From Kribbella antiqua (GTDB lineage Bacteria; Actinomycetota; Actinomycetes; Propionibacteriales; Kribbellaceae): a stretch of 64,000 nt of DNA. The translations under genes and the position numbers were made by a program. The notes beneath the pieces were generated by a model. It was not told where the DNA came from. It did not search any database and saw only the letters and a list, made by a program, of their open reading frames with translations. Numbering within the stretch: the first letter of the stretch is position 1; each line of letters starts with the position of its first letter. The stretch covers positions 124,001-188,000 of the forward strand of contig NZ_SLWR01000004.1 in assembly GCF_004345665.1 (NCBI RefSeq). The letters run 5' to 3'. Positions 34,278 to 42,267 of this stretch are shown here, piece by piece.

Positions 34278-35072
34278 TCAGAGGTGGGCGTGGGCTGCTT
34301 CCTGGGAGGACAGGGCTGCGCCTACCTGGTCGGCCAGGGCGACGGCGACCTTGCGTTGTTCGAGGTCCGGGCGGGCGATGCGGGCCGCGGCGGTGAGCAG
34401 GAAGCGGCCGCGGACGGCGCCGGCGTGCTGGACCGGGAGCTCGATCTCGGTGTTGGTCGGCAGGCCGTCGCGTTCGACTTTCACAACCTGCCCGGCCCGC
34501 GTCACGGTCCCGTCCGGGTTCAACCGCGGTGCCGTCGTTTGCTTGTCCCCGGCAACGAACTTGACCCCGTCGATCCGCAGTACGGCGGTCAGCTGGGCCC
34601 GCACCTGATCGATCAGCTCGTCGGTGGAACCGCCCGCGGCGACCGCCTGCGAGGTGGTGATCACGCCATCGAGGTAGCCGCGCTGCCGCGACGCCCGGGC
34701 TTGTTGCCGACGGCCCCAGATCGCGATCTCGGTCACCCCGACCCCGATCAGCACCAGCAGCAGGGTGGTTTCGATGTCGTCGCGGTGCTGGATCTCGAAC
34801 CGGTTGTACGGCATGGTCAGGAAGAAGTCGAACCACACCGCACTCGACACCGCCGCAAAAACGCCGGCCAGCCGTACCCCGAAGGCCGCGATCGCCACGA
34901 CCACCAGCACGAGCAGCAGCGCCAGGTTCGCATTGTCGAAGTTGTCCCGGAACGGGATCAGCAACGCACACACCACCAGCGGCACGACCACCGACGCGGC
35001 CAGCACCGGATTGCGGTAAGTCTCCACGACCCTATTGACCCTCGCGAACGCCCGCCATTCAACGTTTCTCAC
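34278..35072 (-). CDS. DUF4118 (KdpD-like membrane) protein with GAF-like tail
   Basis: 264 residues. The N-terminal part has the four-segment DUF4118 membrane bundle found in KdpD and related kinases (VVVPLVVCALLIPF, LALLLVLVVVAIAAFGVRL, VWFDFFLTMPY, LLLVLIGVGVTEIAIW). The C-terminus (about 135-264) looks like a GAF-type sensor fold. No histidine kinase core is present. It may be a stand-alone sensor or partner. The start could be further in (GTG at residue 15 or 16). The 177-base gap to the next gene shows no clear feature. Confidence 0.72.
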   Translation of the reverse strand: MRNVEWRAFARVNRVVETYRNPVLAASVVVPLVVCALLIPFRDNFDNANLALLLVLVVVAIAAFGVRLAGVFAAVSSAVWFDFFLTMPYNRFEIQHRDDIETTLLLVLIGVGVTEIAIWGRRQQARASRQRGYLDGVITTSQAVAAGGSTDELIDQVRAQLTAVLRIDGVKFVAGDKQTTAPRLNPDGTVTRAGQVVKVERDGLPTNTEIELPVQHAGAVRGRFLLTAAARIARPDLEQRKVAVALADQVGAALSSQEAAHAHL

Positions 35073-35100
35073 AAAGGTCTATCGGGCCTACCGTGATCGC

Positions 35101-35601
35101 ATGCCCGAAATCACCCGCGTCCGGCCCGCCGAGGACGGTGACGAACGCAGCACGCTCACCGGCCTGCTGGACTTCCTCCGCGCCACGGTCGAACTGAAAG
35201 TCTCCGGCCTGACCGAGGCGCAGGCCTTCGCCCAGCCGGTCCATCCGTCGGCGCTCACCCCGGCCGGCATCGTCAAGCACCTCACCGGGGTCGAGCGATT
35301 CTGGTTCGCGATCGACTTCGCCGGTCTCGACGTCGAGTGGCCGTGGACCGAGGAAGGCCCGCACGGCGCCTTCCCGCTCGCCCCCGACGACACCGTCGAG
35401 GGCCTGCTCGCGTCGTACCGGGCCGAGTGCGCACGCTCCCGCGACATAACCGCCGCCGCCTCCCTCGACGACCGCGCCAAGTCCGACGGCATGACGTTCG
35501 TACTCCGCTACGCCCTGGCCCACCTGATCGAGGAAACAGCCCGCCACCTCGGCCACCTGGACCTCCTCCGCGAGGCAACCGACGGCGAGGTAGGCGAGTA
35601 G
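35101..35601 (+). CDS. DinB superfamily (DUF664) protein
   Basis: 166 residues. IVKHLTGVERFWF (first metal His) and LAHLIEETARHLGHLDLLRE (late His pair) are intact, as in the protein at 18298, from which it otherwise differs clearly. Likely a metal-dependent, thiol-using detoxification enzyme of the mycothiol group. The start at 35101 is an ATG after CCGTGATCGC; the frame is open further upstream but that part overlaps the divergent gene. The GNAT gene starts 7 bases after the stop. Confidence 0.88.
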   Translation: MPEITRVRPAEDGDERSTLTGLLDFLRATVELKVSGLTEAQAFAQPVHPSALTPAGIVKHLTGVERFWFAIDFAGLDVEWPWTEEGPHGAFPLAPDDTVEGLLASYRAECARSRDITAAASLDDRAKSDGMTFVLRYALAHLIEETARHLGHLDLLREATDGEVGE

Positions 35602-35608
35602 CTCAGTC

Positions 35609-36058
35609 ATGGCAGCGTCTTATTCGATCCGGCCCGCTGAGCTGGAGGACGTCGGGTTTCTCACCGAGGTGTCGATCGAGGCGACGCGGGCGCAGGGACA
35701 GCTGCCCGCGGACTTCGACGAGGTCGAGTGGCGGGCTGGCTTCGCGGAGTGGAGCACCGAGGTACTCCAGGAAACCAGCGTCGTCGAGCTCGACGACCGC
35801 CCCGTGGGCCGCCTCCGAGTCAGCCGCACCGTCGAGTCGATCGAGTTGTGCGGCATCCAACTCCTCTCGCGCGTACAGAATCGCGGTATAGGCACGGCGA
35901 TCATCACCGCATTGCAGTCCGAGGCCGCGGGCGCCGGGATCCCTTTGGATCTTGGCGTCGAGAAGGACAACCTGAACGCTCGCAGGCTGTATGACCGCCT
36001 CGGATTCACGAAGATCGGCGAGGACGAGCGCGAGGACAAGCTCCGCTGGCAGCCATAA
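35609..36058 (+). CDS. GNAT family N-acetyltransferase
   Basis: 149 residues. It begins SYSIRPAELEDVGFLTEV, has IQLLSRVQNRGIGTAIITAL (the Q/R-x-x-G-x-G acetyl-CoA loop, with QNRGIG) and ends NLNARRLYDRLGFTKIGE. A complete small GNAT enzyme; the amine acceptor is unknown. It is 7 bases downstream of the DinB gene, so they are probably co-transcribed. Confidence 0.9.
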   Translation: MAASYSIRPAELEDVGFLTEVSIEATRAQGQLPADFDEVEWRAGFAEWSTEVLQETSVVELDDRPVGRLRVSRTVESIELCGIQLLSRVQNRGIGTAIITALQSEAAGAGIPLDLGVEKDNLNARRLYDRLGFTKIGEDEREDKLRWQP

Positions 36059-36100
36059 ATCGTTGGCACGGCGGGACAGTTCACTGCCAGGGTGGCTGGC

Positions 36101-36835
36101 ATGCAGGAAGAGCTATGGGATGCGGATGTGGCGGGCCGATACGACACGCCGGGCATCGGGATGTTCGCTCCAGAGGTACTGGCGCCGACCGTTGAGCGGC
36201 TGGCCGAACTCGCTGATGGCGGCCGTGCGCTCGAGTTCGCCATCGGCACTGGCCGCGTCGCCGTACCGCTGTCCGAGTACGGCGTACCGGTCGCCGGCGT
36301 GGAGTTGTCGACGGCAATGGTCGAACAGCTGCGAACCAAGGTCGATGAAGCAACAATCCCCGTTGTCATCGGCGACATGGCAACCGCTGAAGTCCAGGGC
36401 GAGTTCACGCTCGTCTACCTGGTCTTCAACACGATCTCCAACCTGCTCACCCAAGCCGAGCAGGTCGCCTGCGTCCGCAACGCCGCCCGCCATCTCCAAC
36501 CAGGCGGCCGATTCGTCATCGAGCTCTGGGTCCCCGAGCTCCGCAGGCTCCCACCCGGCACCCCAGCCACAGTCGGCGTTTCCGAACCCGGCTACATCCT
36601 CCTGGACACGTACGACGTACTCAACCAGCACGTCGTCTCTCATCACTTCCACTTCGACGACACCAGACAAGCCCAGCTCTACCGCACCCCACACCGCTAC
36701 ATCTGGCCCGCCGAACTAGACCTCATGGCCCAACTATCCGGCTTCACCCTCGAATCCCGCCACGCCGACTGGCACGGCTCGGACTTCACCGCCGACTCCT
36801 ACTCCCACGTCTCCGTTTACCGCCGGGCCGACTAA
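36101..36835 (+). CDS. Class I SAM-dependent methyltransferase
   Basis: About 244 residues. Motif I is ALEFAIGTGRVAVPL (EFAIGTGR), followed by GVELSTAMVEQLR and VIGDMATAE, then FNTISNLLTQ and GGRFVIELWVP. The fold is clear; the target molecule is not. I chose the ATG at 36101 because AGGG lies 8 bases upstream; the GTG at 36092 is an alternative adding three residues. Confidence 0.88.
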   Translation: MQEELWDADVAGRYDTPGIGMFAPEVLAPTVERLAELADGGRALEFAIGTGRVAVPLSEYGVPVAGVELSTAMVEQLRTKVDEATIPVVIGDMATAEVQGEFTLVYLVFNTISNLLTQAEQVACVRNAARHLQPGGRFVIELWVPELRRLPPGTPATVGVSEPGYILLDTYDVLNQHVVSHHFHFDDTRQAQLYRTPHRYIWPAELDLMAQLSGFTLESRHADWHGSDFTADSYSHVSVYRRAD

Positions 36836-36853
36836 TCGTCTGGCACAGACCTG

Positions 36854-37093
36854 TTAGTCCGGTTGGACAGGTTCGATCAGGCCCGCCTGCAGGAGTTGTG
36901 CCACGTCGGGAGGGTTTACGGCGGCGGGCAGCAGCATCCCCTCGGTGAGGGTCACCTCGATCAGGCGCCACTCGGCCTCGGGGCTCAAGAACCATGCCGG
37001 CCGGTTGTGCCGTTCGTCCGCCTCGGGCATCAGGAGCTGACGCGGGTGAAGGGTGATGGATGCCGCGGTGACGCGGTATCTGGTGTCAGCCAT
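36854..37093 (-). CDS. Small unrecognised protein (79 residues)
   Basis: Reads MADTRYRVTAASITLHPRQL, PAWFLSPEAEWRLIEVTLTEG and ends AQLLQAGLIEPVQPD. A short beta-rich start and two helices; no known family. Codon usage is normal and the ATG has a plausible site (AAGGGGTTG). Convergent with the methyltransferase gene. Confidence 0.55.
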   Translation of the reverse strand: MADTRYRVTAASITLHPRQLLMPEADERHNRPAWFLSPEAEWRLIEVTLTEGMLLPAAVNPPDVAQLLQAGLIEPVQPD

Positions 37094-37132
37094 GGTTGCT
37101 CAACCCCTTGAACCGAAGTGCACTCGACCGGC

Positions 37133-37720
37133 TCAGTTGCGCGTGCTCGGCGCGACCTCGCGCACCATCACGCAGTTGCCCAGGCCCTTGGGCCGGTCGT
37201 AGGTGAAGCCCTCGCGCTCGTACATCGTGCGGGTGCCGTTGTAGAGGAACGATGAGTTCTTCTTCCGCACCCCGCCGGTGTCGTGCGGGTAGCCCTCGAC
37301 CAGGCCGCCGCCGGCCTGCGCGATCAGCTCGACGGCTCCGCGCAGCGCGATCGCCGCCAGGCCCTGACCGCGAAGGCCGCGCTCGACCAGGATGCAGGTG
37401 ACCCGGTAGTCGGGCATTCGCTCAGCGGTGGCCACGTACTCCTTGCGGTGCTGGATGTTGGGCAGCTCCTCGGGTGATCCGTACTCCGCCCAGGCGACGG
37501 CCCGGTCGCCGTCGTAGACCAGCGCCGCGTGCGCGATCCCGTCGGCCACCAGACGTTGCTTGAGCGCCCGGTTCCCCTCGGCGCTCTGGCCCTTCTCCGC
37601 GCAGTCGGGATGGAAATGCGTGCACCAGCAGCTGGCGAACATGCCCTTGTTCCGCTCGACGAGAGCGGCGAAGTCGTCGAACGTCTCCGGCGTGAGCGCC
37701 TTGATCGTGAAGTCGGACAT
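37133..37720 (-). CDS. GNAT family N-acetyltransferase
   Basis: 195 residues from the ATG at 37720. It starts FTIKALTPETFDDFAALVER, has WCTHFH (a Cys/His cluster typical of this subgroup), an acetyl-CoA loop in LVERGLRGQGLAAIAL, and ends TYDRPKGLGNCVMVREV. The full-length counterpart of the deleted gene at 32057-32383. Function unknown; the subgroup is common in actinobacteria. The frame extends 16 codons upstream without homology. Confidence 0.85.
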   Translation of the reverse strand: MSDFTIKALTPETFDDFAALVERNKGMFASCWCTHFHPDCAEKGQSAEGNRALKQRLVADGIAHAALVYDGDRAVAWAEYGSPEELPNIQHRKEYVATAERMPDYRVTCILVERGLRGQGLAAIALRGAVELIAQAGGGLVEGYPHDTGGVRKKNSSFLYNGTRTMYEREGFTYDRPKGLGNCVMVREVAPSTRN

Positions 37721-37765
37721 ACCGGCAACGTACCCCCGATTGCGGACGTTCTGCGTCCGGTAGCT

Positions 37766-38046
37766 CACGCTGCCAGGGCGGCGTACGCGGCGAACAGATC
37801 AGCCGCATCCTCCAGGCGTACGTCGACAGCGGCGGTCAACTCGCTCCAATCGGCGAGGATCTCTTCCTACGCAGCGTTTCCTTCAAGCTGTGCCACCTCG
37901 CCGAGCGAATCGGTGTGATGACCGAGGGCGACATACCCCCTGGCTGGATGGAAGGCGAAGACCTCGACGCAAGCACAGCCGACGACCTCGCCGCACTACC
38001 AGGCCGAGTCGATCGCCTGAACCGCCTCTCCCGAACGTTGGCGGTC
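37766..38046. other. Gene remnants on both strands
   Basis: The minus strand at 37769-37850 encodes WSELTAAVDVRLEDAADLF and a terminal AAYAALAA stop. The plus strand at 37866-38049 encodes LRSVSFKLCHLAERIGVMTE and a helical end (DLAALPGRVDRLNRLSRTLAV). Neither has a proper start region and I recognise neither. Probably two truncated genes joined by a deletion. The rest of the gap to 38168 holds a direct-repeat copy and the putative ribosome site of the next gene. Confidence 0.4.
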
Positions 38047-38054
38047 TGAGCGAC

Positions 38055-38074
38055 TGACGGTTACATGTCAAGCC
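38055..38074. repeat. Direct repeat, left copy
   Basis: TGACGGTTACATGTCAAGCC, matched at 38609-38627 as TGATGGTTACGTGTCAAGG. The pair flanks the 133-residue membrane protein gene. It could mark the edges of a small acquired segment. Confidence 0.45.
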
Positions 38075-38167
38075 ACGTCTCCGTGTGCCGCTTGTAGTGG
38101 GGTAGTCCTGACCGGCTGCGTCAGCACCGTGCCACCGCGGAGGTACTCTCGCTGAGGAGGCCACGAC

Positions 38168-38569
38168 ATGACAACATCGAACACCGCCAGCCCCGCGACC
38201 AAGGGCGCCCCCGTGGCGACGAGCCTCGCACCTGCGCTGAGTGACCTGGGAGAAGCGGCCCTGCTGTACGCCACTGCGAAGGCGTCGCGGAAGGTGGAGG
38301 ACTGGGTCGACGATCTGAACGATTTTGTGGCAAGCGGAGGGCCCACCACGCAGGCGGTCGCCGGGGGGCTGAAAGCCATGCTGCTGGGAAAGAACCCTGT
38401 CTGGGCTGCGATCAATGGTGCTTGGTCGGGGGCAAGCACCGAGCTGAAACTGGCTGTGGTGTTGATCTTGATACTGACGCTATTGCTGGGTCCTGTTGTG
38501 CTGCTTGTGCTCGTGCTCGGGCTACTGGTTGCCGCGCTCGTCGCAGGCATTCGAGCCGCCACGCGGTGA
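38168..38569 (+). CDS. Small membrane protein of unknown function
   Basis: 133 residues. A Thr/Ala-rich start, a helical middle (LYATAKASRKVEDWVDDLND, about 34-55), and a long hydrophobic C-terminal region (about 95-127) that could form two membrane segments. GAGGAGGCCACGAC precedes the ATG. No family recognised. It lies between short direct repeats and beside an integrase remnant, so it may be island cargo. Confidence 0.6.
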   Translation: MTTSNTASPATKGAPVATSLAPALSDLGEAALLYATAKASRKVEDWVDDLNDFVASGGPTTQAVAGGLKAMLLGKNPVWAAINGAWSGASTELKLAVVLILILTLLLGPVVLLVLVLGLLVAALVAGIRAATR

Positions 38570-38608
38570 TCTGTTCGCGGATCGAGCGCGACCAGCCTCA
38601 GCCACGAT

Positions 38609-38627
38609 TGATGGTTACGTGTCAAGG
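38609..38627. repeat. Direct repeat, right copy
   Basis: Right-hand partner of 38055-38074, differing at two positions over the shared 18 bases. Confidence 0.45.
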
Positions 38628-38829
38628 CGCAGGCAGTCCCTCCAGATCGCTCCGAGAGCCGCCGCCGTGACGTTCGGGTCGGTGCGGGGCAAGGGGCGAG
38701 CGTGCTCGCTCGCGAAGCGACTTGCCCTTGGAGCTGCCGGGCGGACCGCACTGCCTCCCATGATTGCTGGCGGCGCGATGCGGAGCCCCAGGTCCAGGGT
38801 CGGTCGGCAGACCGCGTGAACCACCGGCC

Positions 38830-39033
38830 TCGGGTAGCCGGCCTCCGGGAGGCTCGACCGCGCGATGCGCGGCACACGGCTGCCACGCCGTTGCTCGAAC
38901 AGGGCGTGGACATTCGGGTTGTGCAGGAGATTCTCGGACACTCGTCCTTGGCGGTGACCAAGCGCTATACCCACGTGACGAGCAAGCTCGCCGAGGATGC
39001 GGCGGCCAAGATGGGACGGCGCTGTGGGCATGA
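38830..39033 (+). pseudogene. Tyrosine recombinase (integrase) C-terminal remnant
   Basis: The plus strand reads [35 protein letters not shown] and [20 protein letters not shown], the end of an actinophage-type integrase with the late His/Tyr region (RYTHV) kept. The catalytic LHDARH has become PRDARH (His to Arg), and a single-base loss near the end (GGACGGCGC) shifts the frame off the expected ending. Everything upstream of the catalytic domain is missing. It lies 100 bases from the 3' end of tRNA-Leu, the usual integration site. Confidence 0.8.
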
Positions 39034-39132
39034 CCGCGATGACAATTGCAACCGCCGTTGCAACCATGGCGGCTCTTCTTCCAGCCTGGCTAATAGTTCT
39101 TGTACCGCATCTGCGCAGGTCAGAGCGGAGAG

Positions 39133-39215
39133 TGCCCGGGACGGGATTCGAACCCGTATGCCTGTGAAGGCCGCGAGGTTTAAGCTCGCTGCGTCTGCCG
39201 TTCCGCCACCCGGGC
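39133..39215 (-). tRNA. tRNA-Leu (UAA)
   Basis: 83 bases. The acceptor stem GCCCGGG/CCCGGGC pairs, the D-arm region is GGCGGAACGGCAGACG, the anticodon stem GCGAG/CTCGC holds the loop CTTAAAC with anticodon TAA, a long variable arm (GGCCTTCACAGGCAT) is typical of leucine tRNAs, and the T-arm has GGGTTCGAATCCC. CCA is not encoded. Its 3' end faces the integrase remnant. Confidence 0.95.
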
Positions 39216-39241
39216 AAGAGCGCGCGGACTGAGGTTACAAC

Positions 39242-39775
39242 TTACTTGTAGACCTTGCGGGGATAGACGGCATGGGCGCCGGCTACTCGGTCGAGGAAGA
39301 GTTTGCCGTTGCAGTGGTCGATTTCGTGTTGTACGGCGCGGGCCTCGAAGGCGTCGGTGGTGAGGGTGACGACGTCCGTCGTACCGGGAAGGATGCCTGA
39401 GACCGTCAGTCGGGTTGCGCGTTTGACGTCGCCCGTGAAGTCGGGGACCGACATGCAGCCCTCGCGCCCCTTCTCCTGCCGCGATGCCTCGACCACAACC
39501 GCGTTGCACAGCACGAAGACCCCGTGGCAGGTCCGCGTCTTCGGGTGATCCGTGACGTCCAACGCGAACATCTGCGCCGCCACGCCGACCTGCGGCGCCG
39601 CCAGTCCGACGCAACCAGGCGACACCCGCATCGTGGCGACCAAGTCCGCAGCGAGCTGGATCATCGCCGAGTCGAGCGGGTCCACGGTCGCGCCCTCAAC
39701 CGCGAGTACTGGGTGCGGCGCCCGTACAACCTCCAGAACATTGCCTGTGACATCCGGAGTCCACTTGGCAATCAC
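39242..39775 (-). CDS. def: Peptide deformylase
   Basis: 177 residues. Motif 1 GCVGLAAPQVGVAAQ, motif 2 EGCMSVPDF (Cys ligand; Met replaces the usual Leu) and motif 3 VQHEIDHCNGKLFLDR (HExxH). It removes the N-formyl group from new proteins, with iron or nickel at the active site. Its start overlaps the stop of the ACT-domain gene (ATGA), so the two are coupled. tRNA-Leu lies just downstream. Confidence 0.94.
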   Translation of the reverse strand: MIAKWTPDVTGNVLEVVRAPHPVLAVEGATVDPLDSAMIQLAADLVATMRVSPGCVGLAAPQVGVAAQMFALDVTDHPKTRTCHGVFVLCNAVVVEASRQEKGREGCMSVPDFTGDVKRATRLTVSGILPGTTDVVTLTTDAFEARAVQHEIDHCNGKLFLDRVAGAHAVYPRKVYK

Positions 39776-40278
39776 AGGTCGTCGCTCTCCGCCGGACTCA
39801 GCGAGACGCCGACGCCGAGCTCCTCGGCGGTGATCTCGAGGGCGCGGTTGAGCATCTCGAGCTCGGCGGACGGCGGCAGCTCGACCTCCGCCGTCAGGAC
39901 GTACAGCTCCCCGCTGAGCCGCGTGCTCAGGTCGGTGATCGTTCCACCGGCGCTGGCGACCATCCGGGTCACCGCGGCGACGATCCCCGGTCGGTCGGCG
40001 CCGTGCACGCTCAGCAGGTACGACGGTCCGATCGGTGCGTGCTCATGTTCGGGACCGACCTGCCGGACGGTGATGACCAGCTCCCCGCGCAGCGGCTCGA
40101 GCGCGGCCTTGACCTCCTCGAACGGCCCGGAGCACACGATGACCATGGCGAAGTGCCCGCGCAGCAGCGTCATGGTCGAGTCCTCGAGGTTGACCCCGGT
40201 CCCGGCCAGCGCCTCGGTGACGTCCGCGATGATGCCCGGGCGGTCGGGGCCGATGACGGTGATGGCGAGCTGAGTCAT
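39772..40278 (-). CDS. Tandem ACT-domain protein (GcvR-like)
   Basis: 168 residues from the ATG at 40278. Two ACT domains: the first begins MTQLAITVIGPDRPGIIADV, the second SYLLSVHGADRPGIVAAV. GcvR-type double ACT proteins act as amino-acid-sensing regulators, for example of glycine cleavage; the ligand here is unknown. Overlap with def by 4 bases. The frame extends upstream by 28 codons into the divergent promoter region and was not used. Confidence 0.88.
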   Translation of the reverse strand: MTQLAITVIGPDRPGIIADVTEALAGTGVNLEDSTMTLLRGHFAMVIVCSGPFEEVKAALEPLRGELVITVRQVGPEHEHAPIGPSYLLSVHGADRPGIVAAVTRMVASAGGTITDLSTRLSGELYVLTAEVELPPSAELEMLNRALEITAEELGVGVSLSPAESDDL

Positions 40279-40382
40279 GTCCGGCAACCTACCGCCGACC
40301 AAAGTCTGCACTGAACCGACTTCGGTATCCGGACCGCCGCGAACCGGGCGGAAACCGCTCACGCACCGCTACATTCGTTGCC

Positions 40383-41489
40383 ATGAGACGGAGTGCACGC
40401 GATTGGGTCGTGGACTCGCTCGTCTTCCTCGCGGCCGTTTTCTCCGGCTTTCTCCTGTACGACGCCGGAAAGAACGACCCGATCAGCGCAGACCTGCTCG
40501 CGCTGGACTTCTACGCCGGCTCGGCGCTCTGCCTCTCGCTGTGGTTCCGGCGCCGCTGGCCGGTCCAGCTCGCCCTGATCTCGGCGGCCATCGGCATCTT
40601 CTCGGACATGGCCGGTGGCGCCGGCCTGATCCTCATCATGACCGTGGCCGTCTACTGCCGGTTGCGGACCACGCTGCTGGTCTTCGCGGTCAACGCGGCG
40701 AGTCTGCTGATCTACATCGCCGTACGGGACAAGCCGGACGACCCCGCGGCCGTACTCATCGCGGCGGTCGCAATCTACCTGGCCGTGGCCGGCTGGGGGC
40801 TCTACATCCGGTCCCGCCGTCAGCTGGTCCAGACCCTCCGCGACCGGGCCGACCGCGCCGAAGCGGTGGCCAAGCTGCAAGCGGAGCAGGGTCAACTGCG
40901 TGCCCGCGAAGAGATCGCCCGCGAGATGCACGACGTGCTCGGCCACCGACTGTCGCTCCTGAGTGTGCATGCCGGTGCGCTCGCCTACCGTCCCGACGCG
41001 TCCACCGAGGAGGTCGCCGGAGCCGCCGAGATCATCCGGGCCAGCGCACACCAAGCGCTCCAGGATCTCCGCGAGGTGATCGGCGTACTGCGTGCCCCCG
41101 TCGGCGAGCTCCCACAGCCGACCTTCGCCGACCTCCCCGCGCTCGTCGAAGGGTCCCGCGAAGCCGGTCTCCCAGTGGACTTGCACCTGGACGCTCCCGG
41201 GGCGTTGCCGGACCATGTCGGGCGTACGGCGTACCGGATCGTGCAGGAAGGTTTGACGAACGCGCTGAAGCACGCGCCCGGCGAACCGATCCGGATCAGC
41301 GTGACCGGTGCCCCAGGCAACGGTCTCGAAGTGGAACTGTGCAACCCGGCACCGCAGCGCAGAACAGGAGACGGACAAGGTCTGCTCGGACTGACCGAAC
41401 GCGCGGCGCTGGTCGAGGGACGGCTCGAACACGGTCGCACCCCCGACGGCGAGTTCCGCCTCTTCGCCTGGTTACCGTGGCCGGCATGA
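40383..41489 (+). CDS. Sensor histidine kinase, NarL/DesK type
   Basis: 368 residues. Four or five membrane segments in the first 140 residues (FLAAVFSGFLLYDAG, LALISAAIGIFSDMAGGAG, LILIMTVAVYCRL, LLVFAVNAASLLIYIAV, VAIYLAVAGWGLYI), then a dimerisation helix with EEIAREMHDVLGHRLSLLS (phosphorylated His in MHDVLGHR) and an ATPase domain with EGLTNALKHA (N box) and DGQGLLGLTERAAL (G box). It signals to the response regulator whose ATG overlaps its stop. Stimulus unknown. Confidence 0.92.
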   Translation: MRRSARDWVVDSLVFLAAVFSGFLLYDAGKNDPISADLLALDFYAGSALCLSLWFRRRWPVQLALISAAIGIFSDMAGGAGLILIMTVAVYCRLRTTLLVFAVNAASLLIYIAVRDKPDDPAAVLIAAVAIYLAVAGWGLYIRSRRQLVQTLRDRADRAEAVAKLQAEQGQLRAREEIAREMHDVLGHRLSLLSVHAGALAYRPDASTEEVAGAAEIIRASAHQALQDLREVIGVLRAPVGELPQPTFADLPALVEGSREAGLPVDLHLDAPGALPDHVGRTAYRIVQEGLTNALKHAPGEPIRISVTGAPGNGLEVELCNPAPQRRTGDGQGLLGLTERAALVEGRLEHGRTPDGEFRLFAWLPWPA

Positions 41490-42142
41490 TTCGGGTGCTC
41501 ATCGTCGACGACGATCCGCTGCTGCGTGCCGGGCTGAAGCTGGTGCTGGGCGGCGCGCCGGACATCCGCGTCGTCGGCGAGGCGGACGACGGTGGGGGCG
41601 TGCAGGGACTGATCGACCGGCTGGCTCCGGACGTCGTACTGATGGACATCCGCATGCCCGGCACCGACGGTCTGACGGCGACGGAGGCGGTACGGCGGCG
41701 TCCGGGCGCTCCTGAGGTCGTCATCCTGACCACGTTCGACGCCGACGAGCACGTACTGCGGGCGCTGCGGGCCGGTGCGGCCGGGTTCGTGCTGAAGGAC
41801 ACCCCTCCGGCGGAGATCGTCGATTCGGTACGGCGGGTGGCCGGTGGGCAGCCGGTGTTGTCGCCAGCAGTGACGAAGAGGCTGATCACGCGGGTCGCGG
41901 CCTCTGGTCAGGATCAGCGCAAGACCAAGGCCGCCGCGAGGCTGGCTGGGCTGAACGACCGCGAGCGCGAGATAGCCGTCGCAGTCGGCGAAGGGAAGTC
42001 GAACGCGGAGATCAGCGCGACGCTCTACCTGAGCGTGCCGACGGTGAAGACGCATGTGTCGCGGATCCTGACCAAGCTGGATCTGAACAACCGCGTCCAG
42101 ATCGCCCTCCTCGTCCACGACGCCGGCCTCCTCCACGAGTAG
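41486..42142 (+). CDS. Response regulator, LuxR/NarL family
   Basis: 218 residues. Receiver domain with RVLIVDDDPLLRAGL, phospho-Asp in VVLMDIRMPGTDG and Lys in GFVLKDTPPAEI. LuxR-type HTH at the end (LNDREREIAVAVGEGKSNAE, LSVPTVKTHVSRILTKL). ATGA overlap with the kinase gene. Targets unknown; the downstream GH92 gene is a possible one, 125 bases away, but that is only proximity. Confidence 0.93.
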   Translation: MIRVLIVDDDPLLRAGLKLVLGGAPDIRVVGEADDGGGVQGLIDRLAPDVVLMDIRMPGTDGLTATEAVRRRPGAPEVVILTTFDADEHVLRALRAGAAGFVLKDTPPAEIVDSVRRVAGGQPVLSPAVTKRLITRVAASGQDQRKTKAAARLAGLNDREREIAVAVGEGKSNAEISATLYLSVPTVKTHVSRILTKLDLNNRVQIALLVHDAGLLHE

Positions 42143-42267
42143 CCGCTCGTGCAGGACCAGCCGCTGCTGCACGGGTAGCCGTCGGCGGGGCGACATGCGC
42201 GGATCACCCGGCGGTCACCTTCGGGTTCTAACGTTGAACCGTCCGTCCGCCCCCGGGAGGTTTCCTC

